A stretch of DNA of 9,315 nucleotides from CAYTAP01 sp964435775 (GTDB lineage: Bacteria > Planctomycetota > Phycisphaerae > Tepidisphaerales > Tepidisphaeraceae): NCBI GenBank assembly GCA_964435775.1, contig CAYTAP010000137.1, forward strand, positions 1-9,315, read 5' to 3'. Shown piece by piece: positions 1 through 5,602 of the stretch. Position 1 is the stretch's first letter, and the number at the start of each line of letters is the position of its first letter. Under the pieces are notes generated by a model, which was not told the DNA's origin, did not search any database, and saw nothing but the letters and a program-made list of their open reading frames with translations. Made by a program: the position numbers and the translations under genes.

Positions 1-376
1 CCGAGGAACGCTGAAATAAGTGCAGCCTCCGGCCCTTGCCGCTGCCGACGAAACGCTGCACCAACTGATTCAGCAGCGGTATTATGGTCCACAACGGTCA
101 ATGCCATTTGCCAAGCTCCTCACACCCAATTGTACACAACAAAGCCTCTATCGTATCCGTTTGAGCATCGCCGTCATAGGGCCTTGCGGATGGTGGAATG
201 CTTACACAAAACTGGGGCGATTAGGCTCCGTGCCTCCGGCCGTGTTCTCACAATCGAGCGGGTGCGGCGGTGTGGCCGACGTTGCCCGTGAGCATGTTGC
301 TCGTGGACTCGCTAGGAGTCCGAGGGCCATGTAAGCGGCCATTCTGGCTCCTGGTCACTTATGCTGCACGCCCCTC
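1..376. other. Left-edge spacer with no supported gene
   Basis: I see no convincing gene here. One plus-strand frame is open from the window edge to a stop at 289-291, but it has no recognisable motif and its composition looks random. If the tRNA-Thr is the attachment site, this stretch lies inside the integrated element, downstream of the recombinase gene. Two adjacent hairpins sit 50-90 nt past the recombinase stop: GAGCA/TGCTC at 290-294 and 298-302, and GGACT/AGTCC at 305-309 and 317-321. Neither is followed by a T tract on the minus strand, so they are at best weak terminators. Confidence 0.5.
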
Positions 377-1720
377 TCACCCAATCTTCATCATCACCTG
401 CTCCACCTTTGCCATATCCCGCTCGGCATACACCGCTTCCGTCACCAGCGCCGAGGAGTGGCCCAAGGCGATCTGGGCCGCCTCCAGGCCAAATTCCCTC
501 CGGATGTCCGTGGCGGCGGTGTGGCGCAGCTGGTGCGGCCGCCAGCGGTGATTCTTGATCCACGCTTCACGCTCGGCCCACTTGTCCGGCCCCAGGCGCC
601 GCTTCCACTCGCCTTGCGTCTCCCAGCGCGTCCGCGTCCTGCCGGTGGCAATGCGCCGCCGAGCCAGCTCCGGTGGCGGCGGGAAGGCGAGGTCGCAGGC
701 GTAGTGGATGGCCCGGCGATAGGAATGCTTGGTGTATTGTTCACCTGGAGTTTTTTGCGGCCGGCTTGAGCGATTAGAGCCGACACCGTTCCCATACCGC
801 CTGGGCGTTACGCGCTGCTCGTTGAGTGCAGTCCGCCGCTGCCGTTCCGCCTCCGCGGGGGAGAACATGCAGGCATCATCCGGCCGCAACAGGAACGGCC
901 GCAGGACCTCCTGCGCCTTGGGCCCAAAATAAATGGTCCTGCGCTTGCCTCGCAAGGCGTTCTTGTGGCGCTGGGGCTGATAGGTCCAGATCGCCCGGGA
1001 CTGGTCGATATCGCAGGGGCGCAAGCCCAGAAGCTCGCCGCCGCGGGCCCCGGTCAGCAGTTGCAAATCCACCAGCGCCGCCACCTGGCGATTCAGGTGC
1101 GGCCGGATCGCTTCAACCATCGCCCGATCCACCGGCCGAACGGGCTCGCTTTCCCGCGCACGCGATCGGCCGCGGCGCAGGCCGGTTACCGCTTGGAGGG
1201 CATGATAAACATCCGCCGGCAACAATTCCTGGCTGGTGGCCCAGCGGAAAATGTTGCGAACGCGGTTGGTCATTTCGTTGATGCTGTGGCGGCACCAGTC
1301 CTTGTCGATCATGTGCCGACGCACCGCCTGTAGGGCCAGCGGGCCAAAATCGGCGGCGCGGCTTTGGCCATACAATTTGATGAGAGGTTTGGCACAGCGC
1401 CGGTACTTGGACAGCTCATTGGCGCCGCTCTCGGCGCCATAATACTCCTCCGCCCATACCCAGAATCGCGCGACCAGTTCCTTCACGGTCAGCTCATCGG
1501 CCGCCACCGGCAACTGCTGTCCGGCCGCAACCCATTCGGCGATGGTGCGGTGATATTTTTCGAGGGTGGCCGGGTCGTCGAACCGGCCAAAGTAGATGAA
1601 CCGTCCATCAAGCTCCGTGAATCCCTGGCCGCTCGCCTTGTGGTGGCGCAGCTTCGGCGGCTTTCTCTTGAGGTGCGGTTTTCGTGTTTGCGCAGGGGCA
1701 ATCGCAGCATGAGTTGGCAT
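377..1720 (-). CDS. Tyrosine recombinase / site-specific integrase (447 aa)
   Basis: This is a phage-integrase-family tyrosine recombinase that would catalyse site-specific integration or excision of a mobile element. The N-terminal SAM-like core-binding domain is at about residues 75-180. The catalytic domain shows Arg I in TGARGGELLGL (R226), a candidate beta-hairpin lysine (K253), the box II motif HQLRHTAAT (H396, R399), LGHSS (H421) and the nucleophile Y431, so all key residues are present. About 100 residues (roughly 285-390), rich in basic and aromatic residues, separate the beta-hairpin from box II. This makes the protein longer than typical 300-400-aa integrases. I associate this variant with planctomycetes, from memory. 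The ATG is supported by GGAG (plus-strand CTCC 1729-1732) 8 nt upstream. The gene reads away from tRNA-Thr and starts 120 nt beyond the tRNA 3' end, which suggests the tRNA is the attachment site. The natural DNA target is not visible. Confidence 0.92.
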   Translation of the reverse strand: MPTHAAIAPAQTRKPHLKRKPPKLRHHKASGQGFTELDGRFIYFGRFDDPATLEKYHRTIAEWVAAGQQLPVAADELTVKELVARFWVWAEEYYGAESGANELSKYRRCAKPLIKLYGQSRAADFGPLALQAVRRHMIDKDWCRHSINEMTNRVRNIFRWATSQELLPADVYHALQAVTGLRRGRSRARESEPVRPVDRAMVEAIRPHLNRQVAALVDLQLLTGARGGELLGLRPCDIDQSRAIWTYQPQRHKNALRGKRRTIYFGPKAQEVLRPFLLRPDDACMFSPAEAERQRRTALNEQRVTPRRYGNGVGSNRSSRPQKTPGEQYTKHSYRRAIHYACDLAFPPPPELARRRIATGRTRTRWETQGEWKRRLGPDKWAEREAWIKNHRWRPHQLRHTAATDIRREFGLEAAQIALGHSSALVTEAVYAERDMAKVEQVMMKIG

Positions 1721-1743
1721 CGCGCCGTCTCCGAAACATGGAA

Positions 1744-1761
1744 ACGAGTAGTACTACTCGT
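1744..1761. promoter_or_regulatory. Perfect 18-bp palindrome in the recombinase leader
   Basis: ACGAGTAGTACTACTCGT is identical to its own reverse complement. Beyond one mismatch on each side the symmetry continues for two more pairs. It lies 24 nt upstream of the recombinase start codon, between the gene and the tRNA. This position fits an operator for a dimeric regulator (autoregulation of the integrase) or a recombinase/excisionase binding site. Which of these it is cannot be told from sequence. Confidence 0.5.
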
Positions 1762-1802
1762 CTCCGGCCATCGGTTACGGCCGCTCCGCCGCTTGGGCAG
1801 GT

Positions 1803-1819
1803 CTTCGCAACTCGCGAAG
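1803..1819. repeat. Small hairpin downstream of tRNA-Thr
   Basis: CTTCGC and GCGAAG form a perfect 6-bp stem around a 5-nt loop, 21 nt beyond the 3' end of the tRNA on the minus strand. It could help end or process the tRNA transcript, or be part of the attachment region. The only T run nearby (plus-strand A at 1836-1840) directly follows the tRNA and lies before the stem, so it does not form a classical intrinsic terminator. Confidence 0.3.
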
Positions 1820-1839
1820 TCAGCGTAAGTTATGGAAAA

Positions 1840-1911
1840 AGCCGAAGATGGGACTTGAACCCACAACCCCCGCTTTACGAAAGCGGTGCTCTGCCATTGA
1901 GCTACTTCGGC
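1840..1911 (-). tRNA. tRNA-Thr (anticodon CGT)
   Basis: The minus strand folds into a full cloverleaf. A 7-bp acceptor stem pairs GCCGAAG with CTTCGGC. The D arm is GCTC/GAGC. The anticodon stem CCGCT/AGCGG encloses the loop TTCGTAA with CGT at positions 34-36 (plus-strand ACG at 1877-1879), and the T arm GTGGG/CCCAT encloses TTCAAGT. The discriminator is T, and CCA is not encoded: Ts follow directly. The anticodon CGU reads the threonine codon ACG. The tRNA 3' end faces the recombinase gene, so the 3' half is the likely attB core that was rebuilt on integration. Confidence 0.96.
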
Positions 1912-1952
1912 GACGCGACGGAACCTGACGTCCCCACGCGCTGCGCGGGGCG

Positions 1953-1982
1953 AGAATACCATCACTGCCCTTGGTTGATCAA
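1953..1982 (-). promoter_or_regulatory. Candidate promoter of tRNA-Thr
   Basis: On the minus strand TTGATC (plus 1977-1982) and TATTCT (plus 1953-1958) are separated by 18 nt, a fair sigma-70-type match upstream of the tRNA 5' end at 1911. A GC-rich inverted repeat (1932-1950) lies between the -10 and the tRNA, close to the expected transcription start. That makes the assignment less certain. Confidence 0.4.
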
Positions 1983-2008
1983 GCATGCCGTTGCCAAATG
2001 TGCATGGG

Positions 2009-2143
2009 CGGGAGTAGTCAACTTTTGTGGCCTCGCACGCGGCGCAGGCGGAAATTGGAGGGCGTTGCACCCGCAACGCTGCGGTGTCGCGGGTGCAACG
2101 CCCTCCATCCATGCATATCGACCACAATAACTGGCTACTCCCG
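2009..2143. repeat. Nested inverted-repeat (MITE- or REP-like) element
   Basis: Two levels of symmetry are visible. The outer arms are 2009-2030 and 2122-2143; they start CGGGAGTAG and match in 18 of 22 positions as inverted repeats. Inside, 2056-2074 (TGGAGGGCGTTGCACCCGC) is the exact reverse complement of 2089-2107: a 19-bp perfect stem around a 14-nt loop that can pair further. CATG occurs just outside both ends (2003-2006 and 2144-2147), but CATG is itself palindromic and is weak evidence of target duplication. There is no coding capacity. It could be a non-autonomous mobile element or a dispersed REP-like hairpin. It lies between the divergent tRNA-Thr and leuA promoters. Confidence 0.6.
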
Positions 2144-2211
2144 CATGAATGATCGTCGTGCGGAGCGAAAGGGTGTGCAGTCGCCCGCGAAAAAATTGTC
2201 GAAACTTTTTG

Positions 2212-2241
2212 TGGACAGACCGGGCATACGGACGATATGAT
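2212..2241 (+). promoter_or_regulatory. Candidate promoter of the leuL-leuA transcript
   Basis: TGGACA (2212-2217) and TATGAT (2236-2241) are separated by 18 nt. Each hexamer matches the sigma-70 consensus in five of six positions. Transcription would begin near 2247-2249, directly at the leader peptide ATG at 2250. This leaves a leader of about 213 nt before leuA, long enough for the attenuator described here. Confidence 0.6.
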
Positions 2242-2249
2242 GGCTGGCC

Positions 2250-2318
2250 ATGAAACGCCTTAGCGTCAATCTCCACCTTCGCGGCGCCCTTTCGGGGCGG
2301 GCGCTTGGTTGCGTATGA
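2250..2318 (+). CDS. leuL: Leucine-rich leader peptide of leuA (22 aa)
   Basis: This short ORF begins MKRLSVNLHL, ends ALGCV and stops with TGA at 2316-2318. Five of its 22 residues are leucine (positions 4, 8, 10, 14 and 19). The codons are CTT, CTC, CTT, CTT and CTT, whereas reading through leuA I found CTG, TTG, CTC and one TTA but no CTT. Codons that are rare in the genome and read by the regulated amino acid are the hallmark of a ribosome-stalling leader peptide. The stop codon lies one base before the antiterminator's 5' arm, so a terminating ribosome would cover that arm. No Shine-Dalgarno sequence is visible, and the predicted transcription start falls within about 3 nt of the ATG, so translation may be leaderless. 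The peptide's likely role is to sense charged tRNA-Leu, not to act as a protein. Confidence 0.72.
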   Translation: MKRLSVNLHLRGALSGRALGCV

Positions 2319-2380
2319 TTGCAGGGCTGAAGTGACGCAAAGAGTGTGATGGAATCGGCCCTGCGACGGATGTCGTGGGG
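2286..2380 (+). promoter_or_regulatory. Leucine transcription attenuator: protector and antiterminator helices
   Basis: Mutually exclusive helices are visible. Region 1 (GCCCT, 2286-2290, overlapping the fourth Leu codon) can pair with region 2 (AGGGC, 2323-2327). Region 2 (2319-2330) can instead pair with region 3 (2355-2366) as a 12-bp antiterminator with two G-U pairs and a perfect GCAGGGC/GCCCTGC core. Region 3 (2359-2367) can pair with region 4 (2372-2380) to form the terminator. A ribosome stalled at the last CTT (2304-2306) leaves region 2 free and favours readthrough; one that reaches the stop covers region 2 and favours termination. This is the logic of the enterobacterial leu and his attenuators. 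The pairing is seen in the sequence; function is inferred. Confidence 0.75.
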
Positions 2381-2392
2381 TTTTTTTGTTTT
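2359..2392 (+). terminator. Intrinsic terminator inside the leuA leader
   Basis: The stem pairs 2359-2367 with 2372-2380: 9 bp including two G-U pairs, with loop GGAT. Seven Ts follow directly (2381-2387), then G and four more Ts. It stands about 70 nt before the leuA start codon and on the same strand, so it would cut leuA expression unless it is prevented. That makes it the 3:4 helix of the attenuator. Confidence 0.78.
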
Positions 2393-2461
2393 GGGACAAA
2401 TGGGTTTTTCCGGCGCCGGCGATTGCGGCGGCGGGATCGGGGCGAAATAGAGGAGTCAGTC

Positions 2462-4021
2462 ATGGATACGGTGGACCGGGTTCGCATATTCGATACGACG
2501 TTGCGGGATGGGGAACAATCGCCGGGCGCGACGCTGACGCTGCCGGAAAAACTGGACATCGCGCGGCAGTTGGAGGCGATGGGGGTGGACATCATCGAGG
2601 CGGGATTTCCGATCAGTTCCAACGGGGACTTTGAATCGGTGCGGATGATCGCCGGGGAGATTGGGAAATCGACCGTCTGCGGACTGGCGCGCTGCGTGGC
2701 CAAGGACATCGACCGGGCCGGCGAGGCCGTGCGCGGCGCGGCCAGGCCGCGCATTCACGTCTTCCTGGCGACGAGCAAGATTCACCGCGACCACAAGCTG
2801 CACAAGGGGAAGGAGGAAATCGTCAAGCTGGCGGTGGAGTCGATCCAACAGGCGCGGCAGTACACCGAGGATGTCGAGTTTTCGCCGGAGGATGCCAGCC
2901 GGACGGAACTGGCGTTCCTGGAGGAGATCACCCAGGCCGCGATCGACGCCGGCGCCACGACGATCAACCTGCCCGACACGGTGGGATACGCGACGCCGCG
3001 CGGATATGGGGAGATTTTTTCGCATCTGATCCGCAAACTGCCCGTGATCAAGGAAAAAGGGATCATCTTATCGACGCACTGCCATGACGACCTGGGAATG
3101 GCGGTGGCCAATTCACTGTCAGGGGTGGAAAACGGCGCCCGACAGGTGGAATGCACGATCAACGGGATCGGCGAGCGCGCGGGGAACGCGGCGCTGGAGG
3201 AGATCGTCATGGCGCTGCGGACGCGGAGCGATCATTACAAGATCGGCACGCGGATCGAGACGACGCGGCTGTACCCGCTCAGCCGAACGGTCTCCAACCT
3301 GACGGGGCTGGTCGTGCAGCGCAACAAGGCGATCGTCGGCCAGAACGCGTTTGCCCATGAATCGGGGATTCACCAGGATGGAATCCTCAAGCACCGCGAG
3401 ACCTATGAGATCATGAACCCCGCGACGGTGGGGTTGTCCAAGAGCGAACTGGTGTTGGGTAAACATTCCGGCCGTCATGCGTTTCGGGATCGCGTGGCGC
3501 AGCTCGGTTATGAGCTGACCGATGAACAGGTGGAGTCCTCATTCAACCGCTTCAAGGCGCTGGCGGACAAGAAGAAGGAAGTATTCGACGAGGACATCGA
3601 GGTGCTGGTCGATGAACAGTTGAATGTGAACTCGGCGCTGTGGGAATTGGCCGGGTTGCAGGTGACGGCCGGTTCGAACACGATCCCGACCGCGACGGTC
3701 ACGCTGCGAGACAGCACGGGTGAAACGGTGCAGGACGCCAGCGTGGGCGATGGGCCGGTCGATGCGATCTATTCGGCCGTCCAGCGCCTGACAGGGATCA
3801 GCGTCAAACTGCTCGACTATCGCATCCGCGCGGTGACCAAAGGCAAGGAGGCGATGGGTGAGGTGCAGATCGACCTGGAGCACAATGGCAAGCACTTCCG
3901 CGGGCGCGGGGTCAGCACGGACATCCTCGAAGCCAGCGCGCTGGCGTATGTGGCGGCAATCAACCGGCTGCGGAGCTTGACCAACCGGGAAAAACTGATC
4001 GCCGAACACAGCGGGGTGTGA
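2462..4021 (+). CDS. leuA: 2-isopropylmalate synthase (519 aa)
   Basis: LeuA condenses acetyl-CoA with 2-oxoisovalerate to 2-isopropylmalate, the first committed step of leucine synthesis in the cytoplasm. The TIM-barrel catalytic domain (residues about 6-275) opens with DTTLRDGEQ (11-19). It carries the metal ligands in THCHDD (H206, H208) and NGIGERAGN (N242), and the HESGIHQDG motif follows (299-307). The C-terminal leucine-binding regulatory domain spans about 390-515, with the GPVDAIY and RGRGVSTDI segments, so feedback inhibition is likely. The length and sequence fit the bacterial LeuA of about 510-520 aa. The related homocitrate and citramalate synthases are less likely but not excluded. 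The start is set by AGGAG at 2451-2455, 6 nt before the ATG; the open frame extends 29 codons upstream but would run through the attenuator's T tract. No other leu or ilv gene follows. Confidence 0.95.
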   Translation: MDTVDRVRIFDTTLRDGEQSPGATLTLPEKLDIARQLEAMGVDIIEAGFPISSNGDFESVRMIAGEIGKSTVCGLARCVAKDIDRAGEAVRGAARPRIHVFLATSKIHRDHKLHKGKEEIVKLAVESIQQARQYTEDVEFSPEDASRTELAFLEEITQAAIDAGATTINLPDTVGYATPRGYGEIFSHLIRKLPVIKEKGIILSTHCHDDLGMAVANSLSGVENGARQVECTINGIGERAGNAALEEIVMALRTRSDHYKIGTRIETTRLYPLSRTVSNLTGLVVQRNKAIVGQNAFAHESGIHQDGILKHRETYEIMNPATVGLSKSELVLGKHSGRHAFRDRVAQLGYELTDEQVESSFNRFKALADKKKEVFDEDIEVLVDEQLNVNSALWELAGLQVTAGSNTIPTATVTLRDSTGETVQDASVGDGPVDAIYSAVQRLTGISVKLLDYRIRAVTKGKEAMGEVQIDLEHNGKHFRGRGVSTDILEASALAYVAAINRLRSLTNREKLIAEHSGV

Positions 4022-4071
4022 GGCGATTGAACGACCCAACGCAATGTGCCATCAAGCCCTTTGATTCACAG

Positions 4072-4170
4072 TGCCACAGGGACATGGCCCTGCTGTAGGA
4101 ACATGCCCCTGCGCCAGGCAGCGCCAAGCCGCGACGAGCCGCTTCGTGGTGAACCCGTCCCCCTGTGGCA
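4072..4170. repeat. Long inverted repeat between leuA and metY
   Basis: TGCCACAGGG (4072-4081) is the exact reverse complement of CCCTGTGGCA (4161-4170), giving a 10-bp base for a 99-nt structure. Inside, GGACATGGCCCTG (4080-4092) and GGAACATGCCCCTG (4098-4111) are near-direct repeats, and CAGGG/CCCTG forms a local hairpin. It might act as the leuA transcript end, a processed element or a dispersed repeat. It lies upstream of the candidate metY promoter, so it is less likely to be a metY leader. A second hairpin, ATCAA/TTGAT (4051-4065), stands just after leuA. Neither has a T tract. Confidence 0.45.
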
Positions 4171-4194
4171 ATATGACGCGAACGCGACTGGTGA

Positions 4195-4223
4195 ATGACG
4201 CCGGGGGCGCATCGGGCTAATAT
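4195..4223 (+). promoter_or_regulatory. Candidate promoter of metY-metXW
   Basis: ATGACG (4195-4200) and TAATAT (4218-4223) are 17 nt apart. Each matches the sigma-70 consensus in four of six positions. The AT-rich -10 stands out in a GC-rich spacer and would give a leader of about 65 nt. I found no SAM-riboswitch signature in the 273-nt spacer. Confidence 0.38.
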
Positions 4224-4294
4224 ATCCTGTTCACCGCGCGCCCAGGAAGCGGCGACGGGACCGGAACAAAGGGTTTCAAGCAGGAGATGATTCG

Positions 4295-5602
4295 ATGGCC
4301 GATGCCAAGCAGCAGTATGGACTGGGAACGATGGCGGTGCACGCCGGGCAGGAAATCGACACGTTCACGCACACCCGCGCCGTGCCGATTTACGCAACGA
4401 CGAGCTTCACCTTCGACAACACCGAACACGCGGCCAATTTGTTCGGGCTCAAGGAGTTCGGCAACATCTATTCGCGCCTGCAAAACCCAACCTGCGATGT
4501 GCTCGAAAAGCGAATGGCGGCGATGGAAGGGGGCGCGGCGGGATTGACCTTCGCCTCCGGCATGTCGGCGATCAACGCGGCGATTTTGACGATCTGCCAC
4601 AGTGGACAGAACTTCATCGCGTCGGCCAGTTTGTATGGCGGAACCCACACCCTCTTCAGCCACACCCTGCGGCAGCTTGGCATCGAGGTCCGCTTTTTCG
4701 ATCCGCGCAAGCCCGAGGAGATTCACAAGCTCGTCGATGACAAGACCCGCTGCGTCTTCCTTGAAGCACAGGGGAATCCGAAGAACGATGTGCCCGACTT
4801 CCAGAAGGTCGCGGACATCGCCCATCAGCATGGCCTGCCGGCGATCTGCGACAACACGGTGATGACGCCGATGCTGTTGCGCCCGATTGATTACGGGTTC
4901 GACATCGTGGTTTATGCGACGACCAAGTACATCGGCGGTCACGGCACTCACATCGGAGGCGCCGTCATCGACGCCGCGAGCTTCCCCTGGGCGAAGGATC
5001 CGAAGAAGTGGCCGGAGTTTTGCGCGCCCTCGCCGTCGTATCATGGGATTGTTTTTGAAGAAGCGCTTCGGCCGATGGGGAACATCGCCTACATCATCCA
5101 CATGCGGACGCACTGGCTCCGCGACACCGGCGCGGCGATGAGCCCGTTCGCGGCGTTCCTCTTTTTGCAGGGGATCGAAACGCTGCACCTGCGGATGCCG
5201 AGGCATTGCGAAAACTCAATGGCGATTGCCCAGTGGCTTGAAAAGCACCCGGCTGTCTCGTGGGTCAATTACGCGGGGTTGCCGGGTCATCCGGACGCCG
5301 CGATGGTAAAAAAATACCTGCCCAACGGCGCCGGGGCGATCATGGGGTTTGGCATCAAGGGAGGCTACAACGCGGCGGTCAAGTTCATCGACCACGTCAA
5401 GCTGCTCAGCCACCTGGCCAACATCGGCGACGCCAAATCGCTGGTCATTCACCCCGCTTCGACAACGCACCAGCAGTTGACCCCAAAAGAGCAGACCGAT
5501 GCCGGCGTCAGTCCCGATTACATCCGCCTGTCCATCGGGATTGAGGATGCCAAGGACATCATCGCCGACCTTGACCAGGCCTTGAAAGCGTCGCAGGGAT
5601 GA
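4295..5602 (+). CDS. metY: O-acetylhomoserine sulfhydrylase, Cys/Met-metabolism PLP enzyme (435 aa)
   Basis: This enzyme uses sulfide to convert an O-acylhomoserine directly to homocysteine, with pyridoxal phosphate bound to a lysine. The Cys/Met-metabolism fold type I domain covers nearly the whole protein. HAGQEIDTFTHTRAVPIY stands near the N-terminus, then FGNIYSRLQNPT (55-66), FASGMSAI (86-93), EAQGNP (157-162), DNT (186-188) with the cofactor-ring Asp, and ATTKYIGGHGT with the Schiff-base lysine K211. At 435 aa it fits the MetY/OAH-sulfhydrylase group (about 425-435) better than the shorter MetB/MetZ enzymes (about 380-400). AGGAG at 4282-4286 lies 8 nt before the ATG. The stop overlaps the next gene's start by 4 nt (ATGA), so translation is probably coupled to the acyltransferase that makes its substrate. 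O-acetyl versus O-succinyl substrate preference cannot be read with certainty. Confidence 0.94.
   Translation: MADAKQQYGLGTMAVHAGQEIDTFTHTRAVPIYATTSFTFDNTEHAANLFGLKEFGNIYSRLQNPTCDVLEKRMAAMEGGAAGLTFASGMSAINAAILTICHSGQNFIASASLYGGTHTLFSHTLRQLGIEVRFFDPRKPEEIHKLVDDKTRCVFLEAQGNPKNDVPDFQKVADIAHQHGLPAICDNTVMTPMLLRPIDYGFDIVVYATTKYIGGHGTHIGGAVIDAASFPWAKDPKKWPEFCAPSPSYHGIVFEEALRPMGNIAYIIHMRTHWLRDTGAAMSPFAAFLFLQGIETLHLRMPRHCENSMAIAQWLEKHPAVSWVNYAGLPGHPDAAMVKKYLPNGAGAIMGFGIKGGYNAAVKFIDHVKLLSHLANIGDAKSLVIHPASTTHQQLTPKEQTDAGVSPDYIRLSIGIEDAKDIIADLDQALKASQG

Noticed and set aside
290..324. Intrinsic terminator of the integrase
   Set aside because: Two small hairpins exist, but on the minus strand no T tract follows them.
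2375..2461. Longer leuA start 29 codons upstream
   Set aside because: The extension would be encoded by the T tract after the attenuator stem and yields a Phe/Arg-rich tail foreign to LeuA. AGGAG at 2451-2455 fits the ATG at 2462.
4022..4294. SAM riboswitch ahead of the methionine genes
   Set aside because: I looked for conserved SAM-I, SAM-II and SAH core sequences and saw none; the inverted repeat here does not match those architectures.
4217..5206. 329-codon minus-strand open frame across metY
   Set aside because: It is antisense to metY, is Arg/His/Val-rich with no motif, and is explained by the codon bias of the GC-rich gene on the other strand.
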